NCBI GenBank assembly: GCA_035691285.1
Contig: DASSJI010000007.1
Coordinates: 1 to 42,862 of the forward strand
Source of the DNA: DATFEN01 sp035691285
GTDB taxonomy: Bacteria; Acidobacteriota; Vicinamibacteria; Fen-336
Direction: 5' to 3'
DNA: 42,862 nt
Part shown: piece after piece, positions 8,691 to 16,322 of the stretch
How the letters are laid out: each line of letters begins with the position of its first letter
Numbering within the stretch: the first letter of the stretch is position 1
Made by a program: the position numbers and the translations under genes
The notes under the pieces: generated by a model
Told to the model about the DNA's origin: nothing
The model's input: only the letters and a program-made list of their open reading frames with translations
The model's database searches: none

Positions 8691-10445
8691 TCAGAGAACG
8701 CGGATCACGACGAGCGTGAAGTCGTCGCCGGCCTCGGCGCCGGCCATGAAGGCCGCGTGGGCCGCCACGATCCGCCCGCCGATGTCCGGCGCGCGGGCGT
8801 TGTCGACCACGAGCTGCCGGAGCCGCTCTACGCCGAAGGCCTCGTGGCCGTTCCAGGCCTCGCTCACGCCGTCGGTGTAGAGGAGGAAGAGGTCGCCCGA
8901 CCCGGGAGAGACCACCACCTCCTCGTAGCTCGAGGCGTCGAAGGTCCCGAGGGGAAGCCCGCCCAGCGTGATCGGCTCGCACAGCCCGGTCGAGGCGCGG
9001 TAGTGGAGCGGGTAGGGCAGGCCGGAGTTGGCCACCCGCACGGTCTTCGCCTGGAAGTCGAAGAGCGCGTAACCCAGCGTGCAGTAGATCCCCTCGACGC
9101 CTCGCCGGCGCAGCGTGCGGTTCACTCCGGCCAGCAGCTCGGCAGGGCCGCGTCTCTGGAAGGCCCGCGCCCGCACGGTGCCCGACGCGAAGGCGCCGTA
9201 GAGGGCGGCCGGCACGCCCTTGCCGGCCACGTCGCCCACCGCGACGCCCAGGACGTCCTCGGCGATGTCGAAGAAGTCGTAGAGGTCGCCCCCCAGCTCG
9301 CGGGCCGGGCAGAAGTGGGCCGAGGCCTCCCAGCCCTTGCCCCGCGGCGCCTCTTCGGGGAACAGGCCGTGCTGGATCTGCTGGGCGATCTCCAGCTCGC
9401 GCTTCACCCGGAGCTCGCGCAGCCGGATGTCCTCGTAGAGGCGCGCGTTCTCGATGGCCACTGCCACCTGGGCCGCGAGGGGCGTGAGGATCTTCACGTG
9501 CTCCTCGTTGAAGCGGTCGAGGACGGTGCTCTCGAGGTCGAACACCCCCACGCAGCGGTCCTTGTAGACGAGGGGCACCACGAGTTCCGAGCGCGTCTCG
9601 GGGATGAGGTTCAGGTAGCGCGGGTCCTTGCGCACGTCGCCCACGAGGATCGGCTCCTTGAAGAGGGCGGCGGTGCCGCACAGGCCCTCGCCGACCTTGA
9701 TCGGCTGCTTCTCGGGGTAGGAACCATAGCGGACCGTCTTGCGCGCCACGAGCTCCTTGCGCTCCTCGTCGAGCAGGAGGATCGCGAACATCTCGTAGTC
9801 GATGACACGCTTCACGACCTCCGCCACGCGGGCGAGCAGCTCGTTCAGGTCGAGGATCGACGAGGTCTCCTTGCCGATCTCGTAGAGGGTGGCCAGGAGC
9901 CCAGCGTACCAGCGCGTCTCCCTGTAGAGCGTGGCGTTCTCGATGGCGGTGGCCAGGTGGCCCGCCAGCACGCGGAGCGCGGCGATGGCGTCGGGGGTGA
10001 AGGCGGCGCCGTCCATGCCCTCGACGTTCAGCACGCCCACGAGTCGATCGCGGTGAAGGAGCGGGATCGCGAGCTCGGCCGCCACTCCGGGGATCACGGG
10101 GATGTAGCGCGGGTCCTTGCGCACGTCGGGCACGAAGACCGGCTCCCTGAGGAGGGCGGCGGCCCCCACGATCCCCTCTCCGGGCCGCAGCCGCAGCGCC
10201 TTGACCGAACCGACGGGAATGCCATCCACGAAGGCCGGCGCCAGGGAGCCGTCGTCCTGCGGCAGGAAGATGTCGAGAAAGCGGTAGTCGATGATGCGCT
10301 TGAGCTGGCGGGCGATCGTAGGCAGCAGCGCCTCGGGGTCGAGGACGCTCGACACCTCGCGGACCAGGGGGAGGAGCTGGGCCAGGGTGTCGCCGGTGAG
10401 GGGCGGAGCGGGAGGCGCTCCCTTGGAGGATCCGGACTTGCGCAA
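8691..10445 (-). CDS. GAF-GAF-SpoIIE/PP2C serine phosphatase (RsbU-like)
   Basis: Cytoplasmic sensor phosphatase of 584 residues: GAF domains at about 38-170 and 198-332, a short helical linker (REL-VKRELEIAQQIQHGLFP), and a SpoIIE/PP2C catalytic domain at about 376-584. Metal-binding positions are visible in ELGGDLYDFF (D387, D390), VGDVAGKGVPA (D405), LYTDGVSEA and GDDFTLVV. Such proteins dephosphorylate STAS-domain anti-anti-sigma factors or response-regulator outputs; no STAS or anti-sigma kinase gene is adjacent. The start is TTG at 10445, with AGGATAG upstream as a weak ribosome binding site; no ATG lies near the N-terminus. It is divergent from fabZ. Confidence 0.88.
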   Translation of the reverse strand: MRKSGSSKGAPPAPPLTGDTLAQLLPLVREVSSVLDPEALLPTIARQLKRIIDYRFLDIFLPQDDGSLAPAFVDGIPVGSVKALRLRPGEGIVGAAALLREPVFVPDVRKDPRYIPVIPGVAAELAIPLLHRDRLVGVLNVEGMDGAAFTPDAIAALRVLAGHLATAIENATLYRETRWYAGLLATLYEIGKETSSILDLNELLARVAEVVKRVIDYEMFAILLLDEERKELVARKTVRYGSYPEKQPIKVGEGLCGTAALFKEPILVGDVRKDPRYLNLIPETRSELVVPLVYKDRCVGVFDLESTVLDRFNEEHVKILTPLAAQVAVAIENARLYEDIRLRELRVKRELEIAQQIQHGLFPEEAPRGKGWEASAHFCPARELGGDLYDFFDIAEDVLGVAVGDVAGKGVPAALYGAFASGTVRARAFQRRGPAELLAGVNRTLRRRGVEGIYCTLGYALFDFQAKTVRVANSGLPYPLHYRASTGLCEPITLGGLPLGTFDASSYEEVVVSPGSGDLFLLYTDGVSEAWNGHEAFGVERLRQLVVDNARAPDIGGRIVAAHAAFMAGAEAGDDFTLVVIRVL

Positions 10446-10496
10446 GCCCGCTATCCTACCAGACGCGCTGGAGCGAATCCTCTAAGATACGGACGA

Positions 10497-10949
10497 GTGC
10501 TCAAGCTCCCCCTCGAGATCGAGGACATCAAGAAGATCCTCCCCCACCGCCATCCGTTCCTGCTCGTGGACCGCATCGTCGAGCTGGAGGCGGACAAGCG
10601 CATCGTCGGCGTGAAGAACGTGTCCTCGAACGAGCGCTACTTCATCGCGGGACCGGGGGGCGTGCCGGTGCTGCCCGCCTCGATCCTGACCGAGGCCATG
10701 GCGCAGGCCGGCGCGGTGCTGATCCTCACCAAGCCCGAGAACCGCTCGCGCCTCATCTACTTCATGGGCATCGACCGCGTTCGCTACCGGCGGCCGGTGC
10801 GCGCCGGCGACCAGGTCTACCTGGAGGGCACCGTGCTCCGGCTGCGCAGCAAGATGGGGAGCCTGCGCGGCGTGGCCCGGGTCGAGGGCCGGGTCGTCTG
10901 CGAGGGGCAGATGACCTTCGCCCTCGCCGACGCGCCCGCGCCGGCTTGA
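10497..10949 (+). CDS. fabZ: FabZ-like 3-hydroxyacyl-ACP dehydratase (catalytic His absent)
   Basis: Hot-dog fold protein of 150 residues, the usual FabZ length. The N-terminal LPHRHPFLLVDRI motif (15-27) and the helix with catalytic E66 (TEAMAQAGAV) are conserved. The family motif GHFPGxPxxPG carries the catalytic histidine. A gapless alignment around N45-E46 places G52 where that histidine should be, in AGPGGVPVLPAS. Classical dehydration of 3-hydroxyacyl-ACP is therefore doubtful; it may be a divergent dehydratase, or bind or hydrolyse acyl groups. The GTG start at 10497 is chosen because it begins just before the conserved N-terminus; the longer open frame runs antisense through the phosphatase gene. 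The stop overlaps the next gene's TTG start (TTGA). Confidence 0.8.
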   Translation: MLKLPLEIEDIKKILPHRHPFLLVDRIVELEADKRIVGVKNVSSNERYFIAGPGGVPVLPASILTEAMAQAGAVLILTKPENRSRLIYFMGIDRVRYRRPVRAGDQVYLEGTVLRLRSKMGSLRGVARVEGRVVCEGQMTFALADAPAPA

Positions 10950-11692
10950 CCGCCGCGCGCGCACGTGGGCCCCTCTCGCTGGCGCGGGCGCTCTCCAAGT
11001 TCGGGGTCTGCTCCCGGAGCGAGGCGGTCCGCCGGATCGCGGCCGGCCGCGTCACGCTCAACGGCCGGGTCGTCACGCGGCCCGAGACGCGGCTCGACCC
11101 GAGGCGCGACCGCGTCTGCGTGGACGGAGCGCCGGTGGAGGACGAGACCGAGAGCGTGGTGCTGGCCCTCAACAAGCCGCCGGGCTACGTGACGACGCGC
11201 TCGGATCCCGCCGGCCGGCCCACCGTCTACGACCTCGTGGGCAAGGCCGAGCGCTGGGTGTTTCCGGTGGGCCGCCTGGACCGCGACAGCTCGGGCCTGC
11301 TCCTCCTCACGAACGATCACCGGCTCGGCGAGCGCCTCACGAGCCCTGCGGCCCACGTGCCGAAGACGTACCACGCCCGCGTGCGCGGCCTGCCCGACGC
11401 GGCGGCGCTGCGGGTGCTACGGGAGGGCGTGCCCCTCGAGGACGGGCTGACGCGACGGGCTCGGGTGCGCGCCCTGGGTGCGGCCCGGGACGGCACGACG
11501 TGGCTCGAGATCGTGCTGACCGAGGGCAAGAACCGCCAGGTGCGGCGCATGTGCGCCGCCGTCGGCCACGACGTGGTGGAGCTCGTGCGCGTGCGGGTCG
11601 GAAGCCTCGCCCTGGGCGACCTGCCGTCCGGCGGCTGGCGCCGGCTCGGACCCGACGAGGTCTCCCGCCTCCTCGACCGCTCCACGTTATAG
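10946..11692 (+). CDS. rluB: rRNA pseudouridine synthase (RluB/RsuA family)
   Basis: Isomerises uridine to pseudouridine in rRNA. Of 248 residues, an S4 RNA-binding domain lies at about 10-57 (LARALSKFGVCSRSEAVRRI) and the pseudouridine synthase domain covers about 70-225, with catalytic D112 in VGRLDRDSSGLLLLTND. The GKNRQVRRM motif is typical of the RsuA/RluB/RluE/RluF group; the exact rRNA target is not determinable here. The TTG start overlaps the fabZ stop as TTGA, which fits the many NTGA overlaps in this window and leaves the S4 domain complete. The stop is TAG at 11690-11692. Confidence 0.9.
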   Translation: MTAARARGPLSLARALSKFGVCSRSEAVRRIAAGRVTLNGRVVTRPETRLDPRRDRVCVDGAPVEDETESVVLALNKPPGYVTTRSDPAGRPTVYDLVGKAERWVFPVGRLDRDSSGLLLLTNDHRLGERLTSPAAHVPKTYHARVRGLPDAAALRVLREGVPLEDGLTRRARVRALGAARDGTTWLEIVLTEGKNRQVRRMCAAVGHDVVELVRVRVGSLALGDLPSGGWRRLGPDEVSRLLDRSTL

Positions 11693-11715
11693 TCGGCCGC
11701 ACCCGAGCCCATCGC

Positions 11716-13416
11716 ATGCGACAGCGTCGAGCAGGCAAGCGAAGCCGTGTCTCGCGGGCGGACGCGCTGCGGGAGATCGGGACCGCGCTGGCCTCGGCGG
11801 CGCGGCCCGACGACGCGCTGGCTTCGGCCCTCGGGATCGTGAGGCAGGAGCTGGGCACGGCGCGGGCCGCGGTCTTCCATGCGAGCGAGGACGGTACCCT
11901 CGAGACCGTCGCAGCGATCGGCCTGGCGCCCGAGACATTGCCCCCGCGGGACCTCGAGGGAGCGCCTTTGGAGGGCTCGACGCTCGGCGCCGGAGACGAG
12001 CTTCACGACCGTCACGGGCTCGCGCTCCTCGTGCCGATCCGATTCCGCCATCGCACGATCGGAGCGCTGGCTCTGGGTCCCCGCGAGGACGGGTACGGGG
12101 CGGACGAGCGGCGCTTCCTGGGCGAGGTGGCGAGGACGCTGGCGGCCACCATCGAGGGCGGCCGCCTCGAGGTCGAGCTGCGGCGGACGCACGGGCGGCT
12201 GTCCGCGAAGGTATTCGAGCTCCGCAACCTCTTCGACCTGACTCGCGAGCTGGCCGGGAGCTTCTCGGAGGACACGGTCCTGCAGCGCGCCGTCACCGCG
12301 GTGATGGGCCACTTCGTGGTCGCCCGCTGCGCGGCGTACGTCAGCCGGACGGACGGGCTCGCGCTCGCCCACGGGCGCGGACTGGGGCGCGAGACCGAGC
12401 GTGGACCGATCCCGCCCCCCGTGGCGCGCGCCGCGCTCGAGGGCCTCACCGCGCCGAGGCTCGTGGCCGAGCTGCCGCCGGGCCCGCTGCGCCGCCGCCT
12501 GGAGGACGCGCGCCTCGCCCTCGCCGTGCCCATGGTCGCGGGAGAGCGCATCGAGGGCGTCCTCGGCATCGGCGAGCGCGCGTCCGGTCAGCCGTTCTCC
12601 GGGGAGGATCGGGAGGTCGCCTTCAACCTGGCCCGGCAGGCCATGGCCGCTCTCGAGACGGTCCGCCTGCAGCGCATCCGTGAGGAGAAGCGGCGCCAGG
12701 ACCACGAGCTGGCGCTGGCCCGGGAGATACAGCAGGGCCTCCTGCCAGCGCGCCCGCTGGAGCTGCCCGGCTTCGAGACGGCCGGCGAGACACGCCCGTG
12801 CTTCGAGGTCGGCGGCGACTCCTACGACTGGATCCCGCTCGGCGAGGAGAGGCTCGCCCTCGTCGTGGCCGACGTCTCGGGCAAGGGGGCGCCGGCCAGC
12901 CTGCTGATGGCCTCGACCCACGCCTTCGTGCACGCCCTGGCCGGGACGGCGCCACCGGCGACGCTCGCGGCCCGGCTCAACCGCTTCCTCTTCGCGCGCA
13001 CCCAGGCCAGCCGTTTCGTCACGCTCTTCTACGCCGAGCTCGACGCGACGCGCCGGAGGCTCGCCTACGTCAACGCCGGCCACGTCCCGCCCTATCTCGT
13101 GACGGCGGCCGGAAGCCTCGCGCGCCTCTCGAGCGGCGGGGCAGCCCTCGGCCTGCTTCCGGAGGAGGCCTACGCCCCGGGAGAGGCCAGGCTCGAGGCC
13201 GGCGACGTCCTGGCGATGGTCACGGACGGCGTGACCGAGGCGCTGTCCCCCGACGAGCGCGAGCTGGGGGACGACCGCGTCTGCGAGACGCTGCGGACTC
13301 TCAGGGGCGGCGACGCGCCGACCATCCTGGAGGGCTTGATCGCCGCCGCGGACGCCTGGGCCGGAGGTCGCGCCTCGGGCGACGATCTGACCGCGCTCGT
13401 CCTCAAGGCGCGCTGA
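11716..13416 (+). CDS. GAF-GAF-SpoIIE/PP2C serine phosphatase, second copy
   Basis: A 566-residue protein with the same architecture as the phosphatase encoded at 8691-10445, but clearly diverged from it: two GAF-type regions (about 20-165 and 195-330), a helical linker ending LAREIQQGLLPA, and a C-terminal PP2C/SpoIIE domain with VGGDSYDW, VADVSGKGAPASLLMA, VTDGVTEAL and GDDLTALVLK. It probably acts in a partner-switching pathway controlling a sigma factor or other output. ATG at 11716 is the natural start; the frame is open further upstream but only by running through rluB. The end overlaps the convergent small gene by 14 bp. Confidence 0.88.
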   Translation: MRQRRAGKRSRVSRADALREIGTALASAARPDDALASALGIVRQELGTARAAVFHASEDGTLETVAAIGLAPETLPPRDLEGAPLEGSTLGAGDELHDRHGLALLVPIRFRHRTIGALALGPREDGYGADERRFLGEVARTLAATIEGGRLEVELRRTHGRLSAKVFELRNLFDLTRELAGSFSEDTVLQRAVTAVMGHFVVARCAAYVSRTDGLALAHGRGLGRETERGPIPPPVARAALEGLTAPRLVAELPPGPLRRRLEDARLALAVPMVAGERIEGVLGIGERASGQPFSGEDREVAFNLARQAMAALETVRLQRIREEKRRQDHELALAREIQQGLLPARPLELPGFETAGETRPCFEVGGDSYDWIPLGEERLALVVADVSGKGAPASLLMASTHAFVHALAGTAPPATLAARLNRFLFARTQASRFVTLFYAELDATRRRLAYVNAGHVPPYLVTAAGSLARLSSGGAALGLLPEEAYAPGEARLEAGDVLAMVTDGVTEALSPDERELGDDRVCETLRTLRGGDAPTILEGLIAAADAWAGGRASGDDLTALVLKAR

Positions 13417-13765
13417 GGAGCTCCCCGACCGCCGAGAACCATCCCTGCAGCTCGCGTGCGGTCGGCGCGAGCTCGTAGGGATGGTGGTGGCAGGCCCGGG
13501 TCAAGGCCGACCAGGCGTGGCCGGTTCGGGCGGCGAGCGGCGCGTCTTCCAGATAGCTGCGCAGGCAGATGAGCTGCGCGCGCATCGAGCAGGCCTGGAG
13601 CTCGGGCGCGTGGCGCGCCCACCGCTGCCGCACGCCGGCCTCGAGGGCCTGGAGCGCGAGCAGCGCCGACGCGCGCGGCCAGAGGCCCGCCGTCGCCGGG
13701 TCCGCGCGGCGCAGCAGGGCGGACGCCAGGTCCAGGAGCTCGCGGGGCTCGGCGGGCGGCGTCAG
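13403..13765 (-). CDS. Small helical partner protein of the SMC-like ATPase (HEPN-like, function unknown)
   Basis: A protein of about 120 residues with no signal or membrane segment, predicted all-helical. It has two notable motifs: R46-x5-H52 (RQRWARH), which fits the loose R-x(4-6)-H signature of HEPN ribonucleases, and a histidine cluster ACHHHPYELAPT at 91-102. The HEPN suggestion is inference from the motif and helical character. No ATG, GTG or TTG lies between the end of the ATPase and Met61. The likely start is CTG at 13765, which overlaps the ATPase TGA as CTGA and has AGAGG six bases upstream. If so, it is translationally coupled to the ATPase. From memory, small proteins with a CHHHxYEL motif accompany RecF/SMC-like ATPases in other bacteria. 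Confidence 0.6.
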   Translation of the reverse strand: MTPPAEPRELLDLASALLRRADPATAGLWPRASALLALQALEAGVRQRWARHAPELQACSMRAQLICLRSYLEDAPLAARTGHAWSALTRACHHHPYELAPTARELQGWFSAVGELLSAP

Positions 13766-16209
13766 CTCAGGCCTCTGAGCCAGGCCGCGAGCTTGCTCGA
13801 CTGGCGCACGAGCTCGACGGCCGCGGCCGCCTTCAGCTCGGCCGCCGCCGCGTCGCACTGGCGCAGCGTGTCGGCCATGGGAGCTCCGGCCTGCTGCTCT
13901 ATGCGCGGGACGACCTCGCCGCTCCGGCCGGCGTCGTCGAAGAGTGCGAGGGCCAGGAGCCTCGGCAGGCCAGCGGCGTCGCCGAGGGCCCGCTCCACGT
14001 CGGAGTGGGCCTCCCCCCGGCCGAGCCGGCGGCGGCGCACGACCTCCATGCACGCGGCCTCGAGGCCGAGGCGACACAGCCCCGGGACCACGCGCGCAGC
14101 GGCCGAGGACGGCAGGTCGGCCGTGCCGGCCACCGCCAGCGCGTCCTCGAGATAGCGTCCGACGGGATCGAGGGCCCGCCGCAGCTCCACGACCGACGCC
14201 TCCCGGCGCGTGACCTCGACGATCTCGGCGGCGATGTCGAGGCGGCGCACGGCCTCCGGCAGCCGGTCGTCGTGGGTGAAGACCAGCACCTGGCGGTCCG
14301 CCGACGCGCCCTCGAGGACGCGCGCCAGGCCGTCGACGCGGGCCGGATCCATCGACTGCACGGGATCGTCGATCACGATGAAGCGGAACGGGCTCTCGGG
14401 GAGCGTGGCGCGGGGCACGAACAGGCTGAGCGCGAGGGCGTGCAGCTCGCCCTGGCTCATGACCCCGAGCGCCGCGCCCTCGACGCCGTCGACGGTGACG
14501 TCGAGGGCCACACGGCGCCTCGTGCCCTCGCCCGTGAGCTGGATCCGCCCCAGCTCGACGTGGCTCTGCTGGCGCAGATTCTCCCAGATGCGAGCCGCCT
14601 TCTCGGCGATCGGGGCGAAGCGGTCGTCGCGGATCCCGGCCGCCGCTTTCTTGAGCCAGGCCTCCGCGGCCTTGAGATGCTTGAGGCCCTTGGCTCCGAG
14701 CTCGGCGGCCCTGGCCGCGCTCAGCCAGGCCGCGACCTCGACCGCCGCTGCGCGCCAAGCGTCTTCCTTGCGGCCGAGCTCCGCGCGGGCCGCGTCCCGC
14801 AGACGGATCACCGCGTCGCGCAGCGGCGGACCGGCCGCCTCCACATGGTCGGCGAGGGCGTCGAGGGCGGTGATCGAGCCGGCCTCGACCCAGCGCCCCA
14901 GGGCTCCGACGAGGGGGCCGAGATCGAGGCCTGCCTCGGTCGCCCGGCTGAGGGCCTCGGGCTTCAACGCCACGAGGCCTTCCCACTGACGCCGGGCGGC
15001 CTCCGCACGCTGGTGCGCGGCGTCGGCCTCGCGCGCCGCGCGGCGCAGGCGCGCCGCCGCCTCGCGCTGCTTCCTGCTCCAGGCGGCGTCCAGGGCGCCC
15101 TTCCTCCCGCACACGGGGCAGTCGCCGTCGCCGTGGTCCGCGTGATACTGGAGGGCGCTCTCGAGCAGCGTCGCCGCGTCGCGCGAGCGCGCGGACGCCG
15201 TGTCCCGGGCCGCCGCGACGGCCTCGCCCGCGGCGCGCATCTCCGCCACCGCGGCCGTCACGCGCCCGGGATCGGGCGGCTCCAGGAGCGCGATGGCGCG
15301 GAGCGCGTCGGCGGTGTCCGCTGCGCTCCCGGCCGTCGCGACGCCGCCGAGCGCGTCGGCCACGGCCTCGAGGTCCCACTCCTTGCCCCCGACAGCGGCC
15401 GCGACGCGAGCCGCCCTGTCGTCCTCGAGCGGGACCAGCCGTTCCAGCAGGCGGTCCCGCGCGTCGGTCGCGTCCTTGACGGCCTTCTCGCGGACGCGGC
15501 GGGCCTCCTGCAGCGCGCCCAGGGCGAGGACGAGGTCCTCGAGGCCGAGGATCGAGGAGAGCGCGTCGTAGAGCTTCGAGGGTCCCTCGTCGAGGAGCGA
15601 GCCCAGCTCGTTGTACGAGAGGAAGGGGCGGTGCGTCCGCAGCGCCGCGGTCCAGCCGAGCGACCCGAGATCCGCCCTCGGTCTGCCCTGGAGCTCGGCG
15701 GCCGCTGCGGCGGCCTCGAAGGCCGCGGCGGGCTCCCACCGCCGCGACACCACGCACGGGCCCCGCTCGCCCTCCACGAGGAACGTCGCGGTGAGCGCCG
15801 CGGCGGGGTGATGGAGGTTGCGCCAGCCCTCGCGCCAGACGGCGGCGCGCTCCTTCCAGCGCAGGCTGTCGCCGGTGAGCAGCACCTCGAGCGCCTCGGC
15901 GAAGCTCGACTTGCCCGAGCCGTTGCGGCCCACGACCAGCGTGAGGCCCGGGCCGGGCCGCAGCTCGAGGCGCTGCCGCGGACCGATCCCTCGGAAACCC
16001 TCGACGACGATCGACTGGAGGAACGCTCCGGCGAGGGGCTGCCCGACCCGCGCCGCCGCCGCGGGAGGCGCGGCGGACCCGCCGGACAGCTCGGCTTCGA
16101 GGGGCTCCTTGCCCCCGAGAGCGGACAGCACGAGGCCGCTCCACGCGGCCGCCGCGGAGTCGTCCGCTTCGAGCCGGGACAGCACGAGGCTCCGGATGCC
16201 GGGATCCAT
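13762..16209 (-). CDS. SMC/RecF-like AAA ATPase with Rad50-type CxxC insert
   Basis: An ABC-type DNA-repair-like ATPase of 815 residues. The Walker A motif is GRNGSGKS at 94-101. Two helical arms surround a CPVC motif (C364, C367), resembling a Rad50/SbcC zinc hook. The C-terminal half carries the signature MSQGE (584-588), Walker B FIVIDDPVQSMD (610-621) and the H-loop FTHDD (644-648). The DDP form of Walker B is usual in RecF-like defence ATPases. A C-terminal helical domain of about 130 residues (from DPVGRYLEDA) is extra to the ATPase core. ATG 16209 is fixed by an in-frame TAG shortly upstream. The gene is coupled to the small helical gene that follows. Such pairs suggest anti-phage defence or DNA-end processing, but no known named system was recognised. 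Confidence 0.8.
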   Translation of the reverse strand: MDPGIRSLVLSRLEADDSAAAAWSGLVLSALGGKEPLEAELSGGSAAPPAAAARVGQPLAGAFLQSIVVEGFRGIGPRQRLELRPGPGLTLVVGRNGSGKSSFAEALEVLLTGDSLRWKERAAVWREGWRNLHHPAAALTATFLVEGERGPCVVSRRWEPAAAFEAAAAAAELQGRPRADLGSLGWTAALRTHRPFLSYNELGSLLDEGPSKLYDALSSILGLEDLVLALGALQEARRVREKAVKDATDARDRLLERLVPLEDDRAARVAAAVGGKEWDLEAVADALGGVATAGSAADTADALRAIALLEPPDPGRVTAAVAEMRAAGEAVAAARDTASARSRDAATLLESALQYHADHGDGDCPVCGRKGALDAAWSRKQREAAARLRRAAREADAAHQRAEAARRQWEGLVALKPEALSRATEAGLDLGPLVGALGRWVEAGSITALDALADHVEAAGPPLRDAVIRLRDAARAELGRKEDAWRAAAVEVAAWLSAARAAELGAKGLKHLKAAEAWLKKAAAGIRDDRFAPIAEKAARIWENLRQQSHVELGRIQLTGEGTRRRVALDVTVDGVEGAALGVMSQGELHALALSLFVPRATLPESPFRFIVIDDPVQSMDPARVDGLARVLEGASADRQVLVFTHDDRLPEAVRRLDIAAEIVEVTRREASVVELRRALDPVGRYLEDALAVAGTADLPSSAAARVVPGLCRLGLEAACMEVVRRRRLGRGEAHSDVERALGDAAGLPRLLALALFDDAGRSGEVVPRIEQQAGAPMADTLRQCDAAAAELKAAAAVELVRQSSKLAAWLRGLS

Positions 16210-16266
16210 GGGATCAGCCCAAGCCTAAAGGCTATGCCTCCTTTCATCCACTACGGAGGAAGCCCA

Positions 16267-16289
16267 CGGCCGGTTCGAGCCGCCGGCCG
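16267..16289. promoter_or_regulatory. Inverted repeat in the divergent ATPase/peptidase gap
   Basis: CGGCCGG (16267-16273) and CCGGCCG (16283-16289) form a perfect 7-bp inverted repeat with a 9-nt loop between two divergently transcribed genes. A shorter repeat AGCAT-N6-ATGCT (16312-16327) overlaps the peptidase start codon. Either could be an operator; there is no direct proof. Confidence 0.25.
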
Positions 16290-16322
16290 AAGGCGCGCCG
16301 GCGGATGCGATAGCATTGCCGG

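Noticed and set aside
8688..10949. A 753-codon plus-strand frame ending in fabZ
   Set aside because: Its first 600 or so codons are antisense to the GAF-SpoIIE gene and low in complexity; only the final 150 codons from GTG 10497 resemble a protein family.
16231..16240. AAAGGAGG-like ribosome binding sequence on the minus strand upstream of the ATPase
   Set aside because: It lies about 22 bases from the ATG at 16209, too far for normal use, and an in-frame TAG intervenes; no leader peptide was found.
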